Assembly (NCBI GenBank): GCA_024233135.1
Contig: JACKPZ010000007.1
Span: 124,001 to 188,000 of the forward strand
Reading direction: 5' to 3'
Source: Akkermansiaceae bacterium
GTDB lineage: Bacteria; Verrucomicrobiota; Verrucomicrobiia; Verrucomicrobiales; Akkermansiaceae
Length of the DNA: 64,000 nt
Shown: positions 7,945-16,798 of the stretch, piece by piece
Numbering within the stretch: position 1 is the first letter of the stretch
Layout of the letters: the number at the start of each line of letters is the position of its first letter
Position numbers and translations under genes: made by a program
The notes under the pieces: model-generated
Database searches by the model: none
Seen by the model: only the letters and a program-made list of their open reading frames with translations
Told to the model about the DNA's origin: nothing

Positions 7945-9246
7945 ATGATGGCGGCAAGGATTTCCCGGTTGTGTTTCGTGTTCGTTGCGCTGGGAACCGC
8001 GGCCGCGCGGCCGTTGATGAAGGATTTCATCGGTCTCAACGGACACACGGTTCAGTTCAAGCCGGAGCTCTATCAGCCGTTGTGCTCGCAGGTGCGCGAC
8101 TACCATCCGGTGGCCTGGGATCTCGCGGGCGACACGTCGGAACCCGCGCCGTTTCCCTCCGCGCGCAACAAGGTGAACTGGGAAACGGTCTACGGATCGT
8201 GGCGGAAACACGGCTGGACCATCGACGCCTGTCTGATGTTCGAGTCGGTGAAGCGCGAGGACTGGAACGACCTCGAAGCAGACGCGAGGGTGTACGGCGA
8301 GGCGTTCGCGAGGGAGTTCGGCCCATCGGGAAACAGGAAACTCGTCGGGACGGTGGAGATCGACAACGAGCCGGGTTCGTGGAGCGACGCGGATTACACC
8401 ACGATGTTCCGGGCGATGGCGGAAGGAATTCGCAAGGGGGATCCCGCGCTCCGGATCGCCACCTGTAATCTAACAATCGGCAAGAGCGGCAAGTATGACA
8501 AGAGCGTGTCCTGCGTTTCCTCGATGCCCGGGCTCGTCGATGTTCTCACCGTCCATAGCTACGCGCAAGTGGAGGGCTGGCCGACGTGGAGGCGCAGCCA
8601 TCCCGAAGACCCGGCGTTGGAACGTTATCTCAAGGATGTCTCCGACCTCTGCGCGTGGCGGGACGCGCAAATGGCGGGGAAACCGGTGTGGGTCACCGAG
8701 TTCGGCTACGACAGCAGCACCGCGCCGCAGGAGAAATCCGGAACCTTCGCGAAGTGGGTGGGGGTGACCGACGAACAACAGGCGCAGTGGATCGTGCGCT
8801 CGCTGCTTGTTTTCTCATCGATGCCTGTCGAACGGGCCTACATCTATTTCTTCAATGACGAGAACAAGGCGAGCGTGCACGCGAGTTCCGGGCTCACGCG
8901 GAACTTCCAACCGAAACCGTCGTTTTTCGCCGTGCGCCACCTCCAGCGGACTCTCGGCGATTTCCGCTTCCGCCGTGTGGTCACCGACGAAGCGGGGAAA
9001 CTGCGGGTTCACGAATACGAAAACGATGCGTCGCCGAAGAAGATCGTCTGGGCGGTGTGGGCACCTCACGACCAACCCGGCAGGGAAACGGTGATCTTGG
9101 AGGACGTGCCCGGGCGGCTTCTTTCCTCGAGCCGGATGTCGCTCGCGGATGGTGCGGCGACGGCCGGTGGCGCGGAGCAGGAAACACCCGGCCGCGTGAC
9201 GGTGGAGGTCGGCGGCAGTCCGGTGTATCTGCTGCTCGGACCTTGA
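7945..9246 (+). CDS. Secreted clan GH-A-type glycoside hydrolase
   Basis: A 433-residue exported enzyme. The signal peptide covers about residues 1-21 (MMAARISRLCFVFVALGTAAA). The body reads as a TIM-barrel glycosidase: VEIDNEPGSW supplies the probable acid/base Glu142, and VWVTEFGYDSS supplies the probable nucleophile Glu252, with HSYAQ between them as in GH39 and related families. The last 70 residues form a beta-rich domain (AVWAPHDQPGRETVIL). The start at 7945 was chosen because it gives a clean signal peptide, whereas the longer frame from 7864 adds a basic stretch. The exact family and sugar substrate cannot be read from the sequence alone. Confidence 0.72.
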   Translation: MMAARISRLCFVFVALGTAAARPLMKDFIGLNGHTVQFKPELYQPLCSQVRDYHPVAWDLAGDTSEPAPFPSARNKVNWETVYGSWRKHGWTIDACLMFESVKREDWNDLEADARVYGEAFAREFGPSGNRKLVGTVEIDNEPGSWSDADYTTMFRAMAEGIRKGDPALRIATCNLTIGKSGKYDKSVSCVSSMPGLVDVLTVHSYAQVEGWPTWRRSHPEDPALERYLKDVSDLCAWRDAQMAGKPVWVTEFGYDSSTAPQEKSGTFAKWVGVTDEQQAQWIVRSLLVFSSMPVERAYIYFFNDENKASVHASSGLTRNFQPKPSFFAVRHLQRTLGDFRFRRVVTDEAGKLRVHEYENDASPKKIVWAVWAPHDQPGRETVILEDVPGRLLSSSRMSLADGAATAGGAEQETPGRVTVEVGGSPVYLLLGP

Positions 9247-9261
9247 TCCGCGGAAACAGTG

Positions 9262-9292
9262 CGGCCGGACAACCGCGGGGGCTGTCCGGCCG
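9262..9292. terminator. Hairpin between convergent genes
   Basis: A 10-bp stem (CGGCCGGACA at 9262-9271 pairing with TGTCCGGCCG at 9283-9292) lies between the ends of the glycoside hydrolase and the choice-of-anchor I gene. There is no T run, so its strength as a terminator is uncertain. Confidence 0.45.
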
Positions 9293-9320
9293 GTGGAATG
9301 CGGCTGCCTGACGAAACGTG

Positions 9321-10934
9321 TTACGGTGCGGACACCGAGATCTGATAGATCGTGGTGGTGCCGCTCACCTCGTTGGCGACGACAAGCAGCGGCTTGCCGG
9401 TCGGGCTCTTGTCCGCGGGCACGAAGTCGAGTCCTTCCGGGCCGAGGTCGCCGGCGTCGCCGAAGTTCTCGAGGTTGTCTTCATCGAATTCGACGCTGAA
9501 GCCGCGGTTGAGCGCGAAGCCGGCGATGGAGACATCGCGGGGATCGGTGATGTCGAAGGTCATGATGCCCGAGAAACGCTCGAGGCCGACGAAGGCGTAG
9601 GTGCGTCCGCGGATGGTGCCGAGCGTGACGGATTCCGGTTCGGCGCCTTTCGCGTCGGAGCGGCTGTCGAAACTTCCGCTCTCGTCATGGGCGCAGTTGA
9701 ACTCGTCCGGATAGTTGTCGGCGAGATAGGTTTCGATCATCGGACCGCTGTCGAACACGAGTGTGCCGTTCTCATCGAAGATCGTGAACGAGCGCGTGCC
9801 GAAGCTGTAGAGCTGGTCGTAGTCGCCGTCGCCATCGATGTCGCCTTCGGTGTTGACCGCGGCGAGTCGTCCGAGGTTTTCGTTTTCCTGCAAGGCCTCG
9901 GCAAGCGGGAAGGCGCTCGGGTCGAGATCGAGGTCCTTGACGCGCGCTTCGTCGATGTAGTCGCCCCATTCGCGGGCGTCGCCTTCGTTGGCGGTGACGA
10001 AGTAGGTGTCGCGGCGGAGTTGGCGGCCGACCTTGGTGTCGACCGTGTAGGCCGCGATGCCGTCCGGCATGAACATTCCGCGGACCGGCCAGTTTGCGAT
10101 GCGGATCATGTCGTCGCGGTCGGAAACGTCGAGCGCGTGGCCGAGTTCGGCGTGGTTCACCGTTCCGAGCGGGAAGATCGCCTCGAGCTTGCGGCTGAAG
10201 ATGTTGATCTTGGCGACCGCGTTGTTCTCCTGGCAGGTCACGTAGGCGAAGAGGCCTTGGATGGCGACGAACTCCGGTTCGAGGTCCTGCGCGACCGTGG
10301 TGCCCTCCGGGCCGGTGATGCGGACGCCGGGCACGTCCTTCGGTTTGAGGTGCGAGAAGGTTACTTCGCGGTGAATGTGGCGGCGGCCGATGTTGTCGAT
10401 GATGGAAACCGAGCCCTCGGGGTCGAACGAATAGTCATCCGTCGGCTCGCCTTCGTTGGCTACGATGAGTTTCCCGCCGTTCGAGTTGTAGGTGAGCATG
10501 TCGGGAAGATAGCCGACCGTGAGCGAGCTCTGCATGTCGCCGCTCTTTGTTAGAAACACGACGCTGCCGCGCTGGTCCTTGGACGGCGCGCCGACGGCCA
10601 CGGCGATTTCGTTGAGGCCGGCGTTCGGGTTCACGTCGACGCTGTTCGGATTTCCCCATGCCGACAGGTCGACCGACCGGAGCAGGGCGGGGGAGGCCGG
10701 ATTCGAGGCGTCGAAGATATCGATCGTGTCGGCCGCGCCGTTGACGACGAACATGCGCTTGGTGACGGCGTCGAACTTCACGATCTCCGCGGCGGAGGCG
10801 TCGAACAGTTCGGCGGGCTCGCCGTTGCGGACGCTCGAGAGCGGAGTGAAGGCGAGGGTTTCTCCGGCGAGGCCGGTGGCGGTGAGCGCGGGGACGGCAA
10901 AAGCCGCCGTGAGCAGGTGGGTGGGGAGTTTCAT
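9321..10934 (-). CDS. Choice-of-anchor I family secreted beta-propeller protein
   Basis: A 537-residue exported protein. After a signal peptide (about 1-24, MKLPTHLLTAAFAVPALTAT) come propeller-like repeats with the family's signature stretches: DIFDASNPASPALLRSVD, TYNSNGGKLIVANEGEPTDDY, VTCQENNAVAKINIFS and TANEGDAREWGDYIDEARV. Such proteins are often annotated as alkaline-phosphatase-like or esterase-like, with variable C-terminal anchors. This copy stops soon after the last blade (TTIYQISVSAP), with no visible sorting tail. The start at 10934 is the first ATG giving a signal peptide, with a polypurine stretch just upstream. It converges on the glycoside hydrolase gene. Confidence 0.8.
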   Translation of the reverse strand: MKLPTHLLTAAFAVPALTATGLAGETLAFTPLSSVRNGEPAELFDASAAEIVKFDAVTKRMFVVNGAADTIDIFDASNPASPALLRSVDLSAWGNPNSVDVNPNAGLNEIAVAVGAPSKDQRGSVVFLTKSGDMQSSLTVGYLPDMLTYNSNGGKLIVANEGEPTDDYSFDPEGSVSIIDNIGRRHIHREVTFSHLKPKDVPGVRITGPEGTTVAQDLEPEFVAIQGLFAYVTCQENNAVAKINIFSRKLEAIFPLGTVNHAELGHALDVSDRDDMIRIANWPVRGMFMPDGIAAYTVDTKVGRQLRRDTYFVTANEGDAREWGDYIDEARVKDLDLDPSAFPLAEALQENENLGRLAAVNTEGDIDGDGDYDQLYSFGTRSFTIFDENGTLVFDSGPMIETYLADNYPDEFNCAHDESGSFDSRSDAKGAEPESVTLGTIRGRTYAFVGLERFSGIMTFDITDPRDVSIAGFALNRGFSVEFDEDNLENFGDAGDLGPEGLDFVPADKSPTGKPLLVVANEVSGTTTIYQISVSAP

Positions 10935-11084
10935 CTTGGGATGGGTGGGTCGTTGCGAACCGGCCGTTTGAATCAGGCCGTGATCGTCACCGAAGCTGTC
11001 CACCCATCATCTTCCGCGAAGGAACGATTCGTTCCGAAATCGTCACATCGGCGATGGCCCGCAATCTGCGAGGTCATCGGGCCG

Positions 11085-12290
11085 ATGGAACCCACGGCGA
11101 ACGAGCGGCAGGAGAGCTTCGAGGAGCGACGGGCCCGATGGTGCGGTCTCAGGGAGTCGGTGAACCTCATCAGTGTGTCGCAAGTCGGCCTCTTCGTGCT
11201 GGCGCTAGCATTTGTCCTGCACCGCGGGCGGGCGGTGCTGCTGCCGGTGCTGCTCGCCGTTCTGGCGACACTGATGCTCCATCCTGTGTACCGGGCCATC
11301 CGGCGCTGCCGAATTCCCGGAATGGCGGCGTCCGCGATGACGGTGGCCGGTTTGCTGGGGATCATCGGATTCGGCGCCTACCAACTCGTGGAACCCGGAG
11401 CCCGATGGATGGATTCGATCGATCGCGAGGTGGTCTCGATGAGAATGCAGGAGGTCTTCCGTCCGGTCAGCCAGGTGCGCGATGAGATCCAGCAGATGGC
11501 TGATCAGGTGGAGGAGGTGACGAAGAACCCCAAGGATGCGAAACGCAACGAAGCGGGAGAAGAAGAGGTGCGAAATGCAACATCCGAGAAGGCGATGGGT
11601 GACGCTGCATCTCCGGGGGATCCGGAAGGAGAGGAATCACCCCCGGAGCCCGATCCCGTCGTGGTGGAGATCAAGGAAGACCCCTTGGATGGCGTCACCG
11701 TGGCGGTCCAGGACCTCGGCCTCGGCTTCGCGAGCTTCCTGATCTTGGTTTTGTTCATGCTCGCGTATGGCGGCAGGATCGTGCGGGGGCTGAGCGAGCA
11801 TGAGTCCGCCGGGGTCATGCTTGAGCGGATGGGCAAGGATGTTTCCCGCTATCTGGGAACGATCACCTTGATCAACTTCGTGCTCGGGATCGCCATCGGA
11901 CTCGCGATGTGGCTGCTGGGAATGCCCAACCCCGCGCTTTGGGGAGTGGTGGCGATGTTGCTCAACTTCATCCCCTACGTCGGCGCGATGATCGGAACCG
12001 GCGTGGTGTTCCTTGTAGCGGCGGCGAGTTTCGACACTCCCTCCGCGGTGCTTGTCGTTCCGATCGTTTATTTTGTGCTCACCGCCATCGAGGGAAACTT
12101 CGTGACTCCCATGTTGTTGGGCGGGAGGTTCCGGCTCAATCCGCTGGTGGTGTTCCTATGGATTTTCGCATGGGCGGGCTTCTGGGGAATCGCGGGAATG
12201 CTCGTCGCGATGCCCTCGCTGGTGAGTTTCAAAATCGTCTGCGAAAACACGGATACGATGAAACGGTTTCGCAATCTGCTGACGACGTGA
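11085..12290 (+). CDS. AI-2E family transporter
   Basis: A 401-residue permease of the AI-2E (PF01594) family, multi-pass in the inner membrane. Paired N-terminal helices (LFVLALAFVLHRGRAVLLPV), a helix near residue 90 (VAGLLGIIGFGAYQL) and a C-terminal helix cluster (LINFVLGIAIGLAMWLLGMP, NFIPYVGAMIGTGVVF, PIVYFVLTAIEGNFVTPML) match the family, including the conserved NFIPYVG and EGNFVTPxLLG stretches. Members export signalling compounds, indole-like molecules or Na+/H+. The loop between the two halves (about residues 130-215) is unusually acidic and long, and runs through KNPKDAKRNEAGEEE. Substrate unknown. Confidence 0.85.
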   Translation: MEPTANERQESFEERRARWCGLRESVNLISVSQVGLFVLALAFVLHRGRAVLLPVLLAVLATLMLHPVYRAIRRCRIPGMAASAMTVAGLLGIIGFGAYQLVEPGARWMDSIDREVVSMRMQEVFRPVSQVRDEIQQMADQVEEVTKNPKDAKRNEAGEEEVRNATSEKAMGDAASPGDPEGEESPPEPDPVVVEIKEDPLDGVTVAVQDLGLGFASFLILVLFMLAYGGRIVRGLSEHESAGVMLERMGKDVSRYLGTITLINFVLGIAIGLAMWLLGMPNPALWGVVAMLLNFIPYVGAMIGTGVVFLVAAASFDTPSAVLVVPIVYFVLTAIEGNFVTPMLLGGRFRLNPLVVFLWIFAWAGFWGIAGMLVAMPSLVSFKIVCENTDTMKRFRNLLTT

Positions 12291-12295
12291 GGCGC

Positions 12296-12688
12296 TCAGC
12301 CGAGCGCGTCGCGTTCCTCTTGGCTGAGCACCTGCGGCCTCCCCGCGGCATTGACGCGGACGGATGTCATCGTGCCGGAGACGGCCGGCTCGCCGCCGGG
12401 GTTGAGAATTTCGAACTCCCACGCGACCGAGGCGCCGCCGATGCGGGAAATCCGGAGCTGGACCTGGATGGAGTCGCCGGGCAGCAGCGGGCGTTTGAAT
12501 TCGGCGCCCGCCTTCACGCGCGGCCAGCCGCCTTCCGCGCGGTCGAAGACCAGCACGCCCCGCGAGCGGAGGAACTCGTGCTCCGCCGCCTCGGCATAGC
12601 GGAACGCGTTCGGGAAGTGCATCCAGCCGCTCGCGTCGGTATCGCCGAAGGCGACCACGCACCGGTGGCGGTGGAGCGGCTCGTCCAT
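12296..12688 (-). CDS. Acyl-CoA thioesterase, YbgC/4HBT hotdog fold
   Basis: A 130-residue hotdog-fold thioesterase. The family motif is FGDTDASGWMHFPNAFRYAE, with the catalytic Asp in DTDASG, followed by AAEHEFLRSRG. Relatives hydrolyse acyl-CoA or acyl-ACP esters. It lies seven bases after fabF on the same strand, so the two are probably co-transcribed and linked to fatty acid or phospholipid metabolism. Length fits the family. Confidence 0.88.
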   Translation of the reverse strand: MDEPLHRHRCVVAFGDTDASGWMHFPNAFRYAEAAEHEFLRSRGVLVFDRAEGGWPRVKAGAEFKRPLLPGDSIQVQLRISRIGGASVAWEFEILNPGGEPAVSGTMTSVRVNAAGRPQVLSQEERDALG

Positions 12689-12695
12689 CGACGGC

Positions 12696-13943
12696 TCAGT
12701 CGAACTTGGTGACCAGCACCGAGGCGTTGTGGCCGCCGAAGCCGAAGCTGTTGGAAATGGCGGTGGTCACCTCAGCCTCGCGGGCGACGTTCGGCACGCA
12801 GTCGAGGTCGCACTCGGGATCCTGATTCTCGACGTTGATCGTCGGCGGCACCACGCCGTCCTTGATGGCCATGACGCTGGCGATGAGTTCGACACCGCCG
12901 GCCGCGCCGAGCATGTGGCCGGTCATCGACTTGGTGGAGGAAACCATCAGGCCGTTTTTCACGTGATCGCCGAAGGCGAGCTTGATGGCCTTGGTTTCCG
13001 CGATGTCGCCAAGACCCGTCGAGGTGGCGTGGGCGTTGAGATACTGCACGTCCTCCGGGTTTTTCCCGCCGTGTTTGAGCGCCATCTGGATGGCGTAGGC
13101 CGGGCCGGATCCATCGGGCGACGGGGCGCTGAGGTGATAGGCGTCCGCGCTCACGCCATAGCCGATGAGCTCGGCGTAGATCCTGGCGCCGCGTTTCTTC
13201 GCGTGTTCGAGTTCCTCGATGACGAGCACGCCCGCGCCCTCGCCCATGACGAAGCCGTCGCGGTCCTTGTCGAAAGGTCGGGAGGCTTTCTCCGGGGCGT
13301 CGTTGCGGGTGCTGAGCGCCTTCATGTTGGCGAATCCGCAGAGACCCATCGGCAGGATCGTCGCCTCGGCGCCGCCGCAGATGAAACCGTCGGCGTCACC
13401 GAATTTGATGATCCGCCATGCCTCGCCGATGTTGTGGTTCGACGTCGCGCAGGCGGTGACGATGACCATGTTCGGGCCCATCAGGCCGAACTCCATCGAG
13501 ATGATCCCGCTGGCGATGTTGGAGATCATCATCGGGATCGTGAACGGCGAGACGCGCTTGGGCCCCTTGTGGATGTAGGTGCTGTGTTCGCGTTCGAGGG
13601 TCGAAAGACCGCCGATGCCGGAGCCGACCATCACGCCGAAGCGGCGCGGATCCACGGCGGAAACATCGAGCCCGGAGTCCTCCACGGCCATTTTCGACGC
13701 GGCGACGGCGAACTGCACGTAGCGGTCGGCCCGGCGGGCGTCCTTGGGCACTTTGAAGAACGGATCCGCGACAAAATCCTTCACCTCCCCGGCGATCCGG
13801 CAGTCGAACTGCTCGGGATCGAGTTGGGTGATGGTGGAAATTCCGCTCCGACCTTCCTTGAGGCCCTGCCAAGTGCTTTCAAGATCGTTGCCGAGAGGGC
13901 TCACGCATCCGATGCCGGTGATGACGACTCTTCGTTCGTTCAT
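12696..13943 (-). CDS. fabF: 3-oxoacyl-[ACP] synthase II (FabF)
   Basis: A 415-residue condensing enzyme of fatty acid elongation that joins malonyl-ACP to acyl-ACP. The triad is visible: Cys165 in VTACATS, one His in LNAHATSTGLGD and one His in STKSMTGHMLGAAGG. The N-terminal RRVVITGIGCVSPLGND and the C-terminal SNSFGFGGHNASVL are typical. HATST replaces the usual HGTST next to the first His, a mild variation. The ATG at 13943 gives the normal family N-terminus. Upstream lies a decayed transposase; downstream, a thioesterase gene follows after seven bases. Confidence 0.95.
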   Translation of the reverse strand: MNERRVVITGIGCVSPLGNDLESTWQGLKEGRSGISTITQLDPEQFDCRIAGEVKDFVADPFFKVPKDARRADRYVQFAVAASKMAVEDSGLDVSAVDPRRFGVMVGSGIGGLSTLEREHSTYIHKGPKRVSPFTIPMMISNIASGIISMEFGLMGPNMVIVTACATSNHNIGEAWRIIKFGDADGFICGGAEATILPMGLCGFANMKALSTRNDAPEKASRPFDKDRDGFVMGEGAGVLVIEELEHAKKRGARIYAELIGYGVSADAYHLSAPSPDGSGPAYAIQMALKHGGKNPEDVQYLNAHATSTGLGDIAETKAIKLAFGDHVKNGLMVSSTKSMTGHMLGAAGGVELIASVMAIKDGVVPPTINVENQDPECDLDCVPNVAREAEVTTAISNSFGFGGHNASVLVTKFD

Positions 13944-14024
13944 GGTTTCTAAAACGCCAGTCTGGAGGGCCGGCGCACCCCGCGCAAGCACCATCACGGG
14001 ATGTTCCAGGGCATCTACATTTGG

Positions 14025-15252
14025 GGGAGGCCGATGATTGCCTCGAGATAGGCAGGGCGAGGGCGGCATCGATTCGTTTGCCCCGGATGGGTTCGTTCGG
14101 GCGGACGGCATCGCGCTTGCATGTTGCGGGGCGATCCGTCGCAGGCGCGGAGGATGCTGGGCGGTGTCGCCACCAGCGTGAAGGCCCGGCGACGGTCCGG
14201 TCGCCGAAGACCACGTCGAGCACATCAGTGGCAGGAGTTCTCGATGCTCCAGTGCCCACGGTCGAGTTCGAGATGGCGGGGTCGCCCGGCTTCCGGCAGG
14301 CGCAGCGAGCGCAGGTAATAGCGTTGCAGGTGTCCTCGCGCACGCGCCATCACCCAGCTCGGCGCGGCTCTCGACCCGTCCGCGGAGCGCAGCCGCGAGC
14401 CACTCGCGCCGGACCTTCGCGGGCAGCCAGCCGAGATGATCCGTGACGGTGGCAGGCGATTCTCCACCCGATCGTGGCGGGTGATCGTGCTGCTCGCGGA
14501 CATCCGGCGCCGATCTCCTTTCCGACGCGCGTAGGCAAGGCGTCGGGATCCCCTGAAAACACGCACCTCGTCGTGACGGTTCCCTGAGTTGCCCTCGAGC
14601 GCCAACAAGTAGTCCGCCCCGGCATGGCAGGATGGCGATCGCGATCTTCCTCTGCGCGTCCATCGCGTCGCGGCGAACCACCGCACCCCATCACATTGAG
14701 GTGGCGCAGCAGCTTCGGCACGGCGGTGATTTCGTTGCTTTTGCCGTCAACGCCCCGCTGGGCGAGCGTCAGTCCGTCCTGGCAGGCCCACGCGCTGACG
14801 ATCTGCACGGTGTTCTCGTCGGCCCAGGCTGCCGCGCGGAAGCTTCGACACGCATCCAGCGCCACGCAGTTGTCCGGAGAAACCGGGCAGACCGCCGCGA
14901 CAAACTCGGCGATGCATTGCACGAAGCAGCGGGGATCGATCGCGGCGAAGACCCCAGGAAGGTGTTGCGCGCAAGGGATGCCGTCGGGAAGATCGATCCA
15001 CTTTTCCAGCCACTCGCGCCGCGCCTTGGCGAAACGCACGAAGTCCTCGCAGGTGTCCATCCCGCAGAGCACCGCGCTCAGCGCGATGAAGAGGATCGAG
15101 CCGAACGGATGACGGGTGGCGTTGCCACTGCGCGGATCCTCGATGACCGCGAACATTTCAAGACCTTCGGGCAATCCGCCGCGGAGGTCGATCTCAGGTT
15201 TCTGGTCGGTCGAATCGTTGGTGTCAGGGGCCATCCGGGCCCGATAAATCAA
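14025..15252 (-). pseudogene. Decayed ISAs1-family transposase
   Basis: The minus strand carries an ISAs1-type DDE transposase broken into several frames. The N-terminal part (from 15252 or 15234) is open and shows MFAVIEDPRSGNATRH, HPFGSILFIALSAVLCG, an LDA active-site Asp and SAWACQDGLTLAQRGVDGKS. Homology then hops frames: RRDAMDAQRKIAIAI, then GADYLLALEGNSGNRHDEV, then VTDHLGWLPA, then RYYLRSL and RGHWSIENS, and last DVLDVVFGDR near 14250. At least four frameshifts are needed, so the gene is dead. It ends about 80 bases upstream of the fabF start. No clear terminal inverted repeats were found. Confidence 0.85.
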
Positions 15253-15325
15253 ACACCCGTTTCGTACAAGCCCTGATACTCAGCGGTTTTCTAATGTAGA
15301 TGCCCTGCGGGATGTTTCCATGCGA

Positions 15326-15565
15326 TCAGCCGAGCGGCCGCGCGCCGCCGCGCGGCGTGGCGGCATGGCAGGCCGGGCAGTCGACGATCCGGCCGTGCCC
15401 GGGGTCCTCGAAGGCGTGCAGGCAGAGCCGGCATACCACCCGGTGCGCCAGCGCGTGGCGCTCGCCGCGGGCACGGAGAACTCGCGAGATCACGGTGAAG
15501 ACCGCCACCAGCAGGAAGGCTCCGGCGACGACACCGGTCACGAGGTCATTCAGGCTGAGGTCCAT
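15326..15565 (-). CDS. Small membrane protein with a C-terminal zinc-ribbon
   Basis: A 79-residue protein, last gene of the Ton-like operon. It has one N-terminal membrane helix (about 9-30, LVTGVVAGAFLLVAVFTVI) and a short tail with CRLC and CPAC pairs that can bind one zinc (CRLCLHAFEDPGHG...DCPACH). It overlaps the upstream gene by 20 bases. No family is recognised, and its role beside the ExbB/ExbD pair is unknown. Conserved spacing of the cysteines makes it likely to be real. Confidence 0.6.
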   Translation of the reverse strand: MDLSLNDLVTGVVAGAFLLVAVFTVISRVLRARGERHALAHRVVCRLCLHAFEDPGHGRIVDCPACHAATPRGGARPLG

Positions 15566-16352
15566 CGTCGGCGGGTTGGTTGACGAAACGAATGCCCACG
15601 GTGGCCCAGCGGACGGCGGGACCGTCCGGTTTTGCCGGCGCGAATCGCAGCGAGCGCAGCCACGAACCGAGGCGCTGCAGGTGGTCCTCGTTTCCCTTGT
15701 CGCCGCCGGCGAGGGCGACGCAATCGACCACCGAGCCGTCCGCGCGCAGCCTCGTGAGGAAGAGCAGGGTCTCGGCCGTCAGTTTGCCATCGATGCCTTC
15801 GAAGGGCGGCAAGGTTTCCGGCAGATCGTTGCGGGTGATGCCGGCCAGCGGATCGAGAACCGGCGCGACTTCCACCGCCGTGGCCACTTCCGCGCGCGAG
15901 GCGGCGGGGAGTTCGGGAAACACCCGCACGCCGCGGGTGGCAAGGGGCTCGCGGCGGCTCACGGAGGTGGAAGGCGGGAGCGAGCGAAGCTCCGGACGAT
16001 ACGCCGGCGGCGTCCAGCGCAGCGCGCCGAACGCCTCGTTCTCCATCGCTTGGATCTCCTCCATGCCGGCCGGTTCGAAGCGCGAGGGAAACGGTCCGCC
16101 ATCCCGTGCCCGGCGTGCGAGCGCCAGCCCGGCGGGGTCGTCGCCCACGTGGACCACCGAGCCGTGATTCGGCGCCCAGCGGTCCGGCGTGTGGAAGCCG
16201 ACGCGCACCGAGCCGAGCAGGAAGGCGAAACCGGCGGCCGTCACCGCGACCGCGAACACCTTCGGAAACAGCGGCGATCCCAGCGGCCGCCACGTGAAGA
16301 CCCACTCCGGGTGCTCCGCGGTGAGGTGGCTTGGCGGTCGGGTGCGGGTCAT
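15546..16352 (-). CDS. TonB-like energy transducer (second set)
   Basis: A 268-residue protein with a cytoplasmic N-terminus, a single membrane helix (about residues 30-48, FPKVFAVAVTAAGFAFLLGS), a long periplasmic linker and a C-terminal beta-alpha-beta region. That region (LRADGSVVDCVALAGG, then LGSWLRSLRFAPAKPDG and VRWATVGIRFV) resembles the TonB C-terminal domain. It overlaps the ExbD gene at the stop/start (16352) and so belongs to an ExbB-ExbD-TonB triad. TonB proteins pass proton-motive force to outer-membrane receptors. The assignment rests on topology, context and a loose C-terminal match. Confidence 0.6.
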   Translation of the reverse strand: MTRTRPPSHLTAEHPEWVFTWRPLGSPLFPKVFAVAVTAAGFAFLLGSVRVGFHTPDRWAPNHGSVVHVGDDPAGLALARRARDGGPFPSRFEPAGMEEIQAMENEAFGALRWTPPAYRPELRSLPPSTSVSRREPLATRGVRVFPELPAASRAEVATAVEVAPVLDPLAGITRNDLPETLPPFEGIDGKLTAETLLFLTRLRADGSVVDCVALAGGDKGNEDHLQRLGSWLRSLRFAPAKPDGPAVRWATVGIRFVNQPADDGPQPE

Positions 16353-16798
16353 CAGTCGGTCGTTTCGGGTTCGGTGCGCGTTCCACCGGGGTTCGCGCCT
16401 ACCAGAGCGAGGCGGAATCCTTTTCCGAGGATCAACTCGCTGATCTCCCGCTCGGTTCCGACGTTGGTGCCGACGTCGGTTTGCAACAGCACCATCGCAT
16501 CGTTGGCGCCGCCGGATTCCGCGATGGCGTCCAGCCGGTCCGCGAGTTCTTCGCGGGTCACCTGGTCGCGCCCGAAGTGGATGTTCGCCCCGCTCTCCGA
16601 GACTCCCAGCGTGACGACGATCGTTTGTTTGTAGCGCTCGAGCTGGAATTGCGATGGCGGCAGGTCCACCGTCACGCCCGCCTGCCTCACCAGCGAGGGG
16701 CCCATCAGAAACAGCAGCGCCAGCAGCCCGAAGATGTCGAGCACCGGCATCGCATGCAGCAGGCCCGGCCGCTCGGGCAGTGTCATTTCCAGCTTCAC
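16352..16798 (-). CDS. exbD: ExbD/TolR-type protein (second set)
   Basis: A 148-residue biopolymer-transport protein. It has an N-terminal membrane helix (about 18-36, VLDIFGLLALLFLMGPSLV) and a periplasmic domain (VTVDLPPSQFQLERYKQTIVV...LGVSES). The Asp at the head of the helix (VLD) matches the proton-conducting Asp of ExbD, though the neighbouring residues are not the usual P-x-x-D-x-x-x-L pattern. It overlaps the upstream exbB stop by four bases and the downstream TonB-like start, so expression is tightly coupled. It is more diverged than the first-set ExbD. Confidence 0.75.
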   Translation of the reverse strand: MKLEMTLPERPGLLHAMPVLDIFGLLALLFLMGPSLVRQAGVTVDLPPSQFQLERYKQTIVVTLGVSESGANIHFGRDQVTREELADRLDAIAESGGANDAMVLLQTDVGTNVGTEREISELILGKGFRLALVGANPGGTRTEPETTD

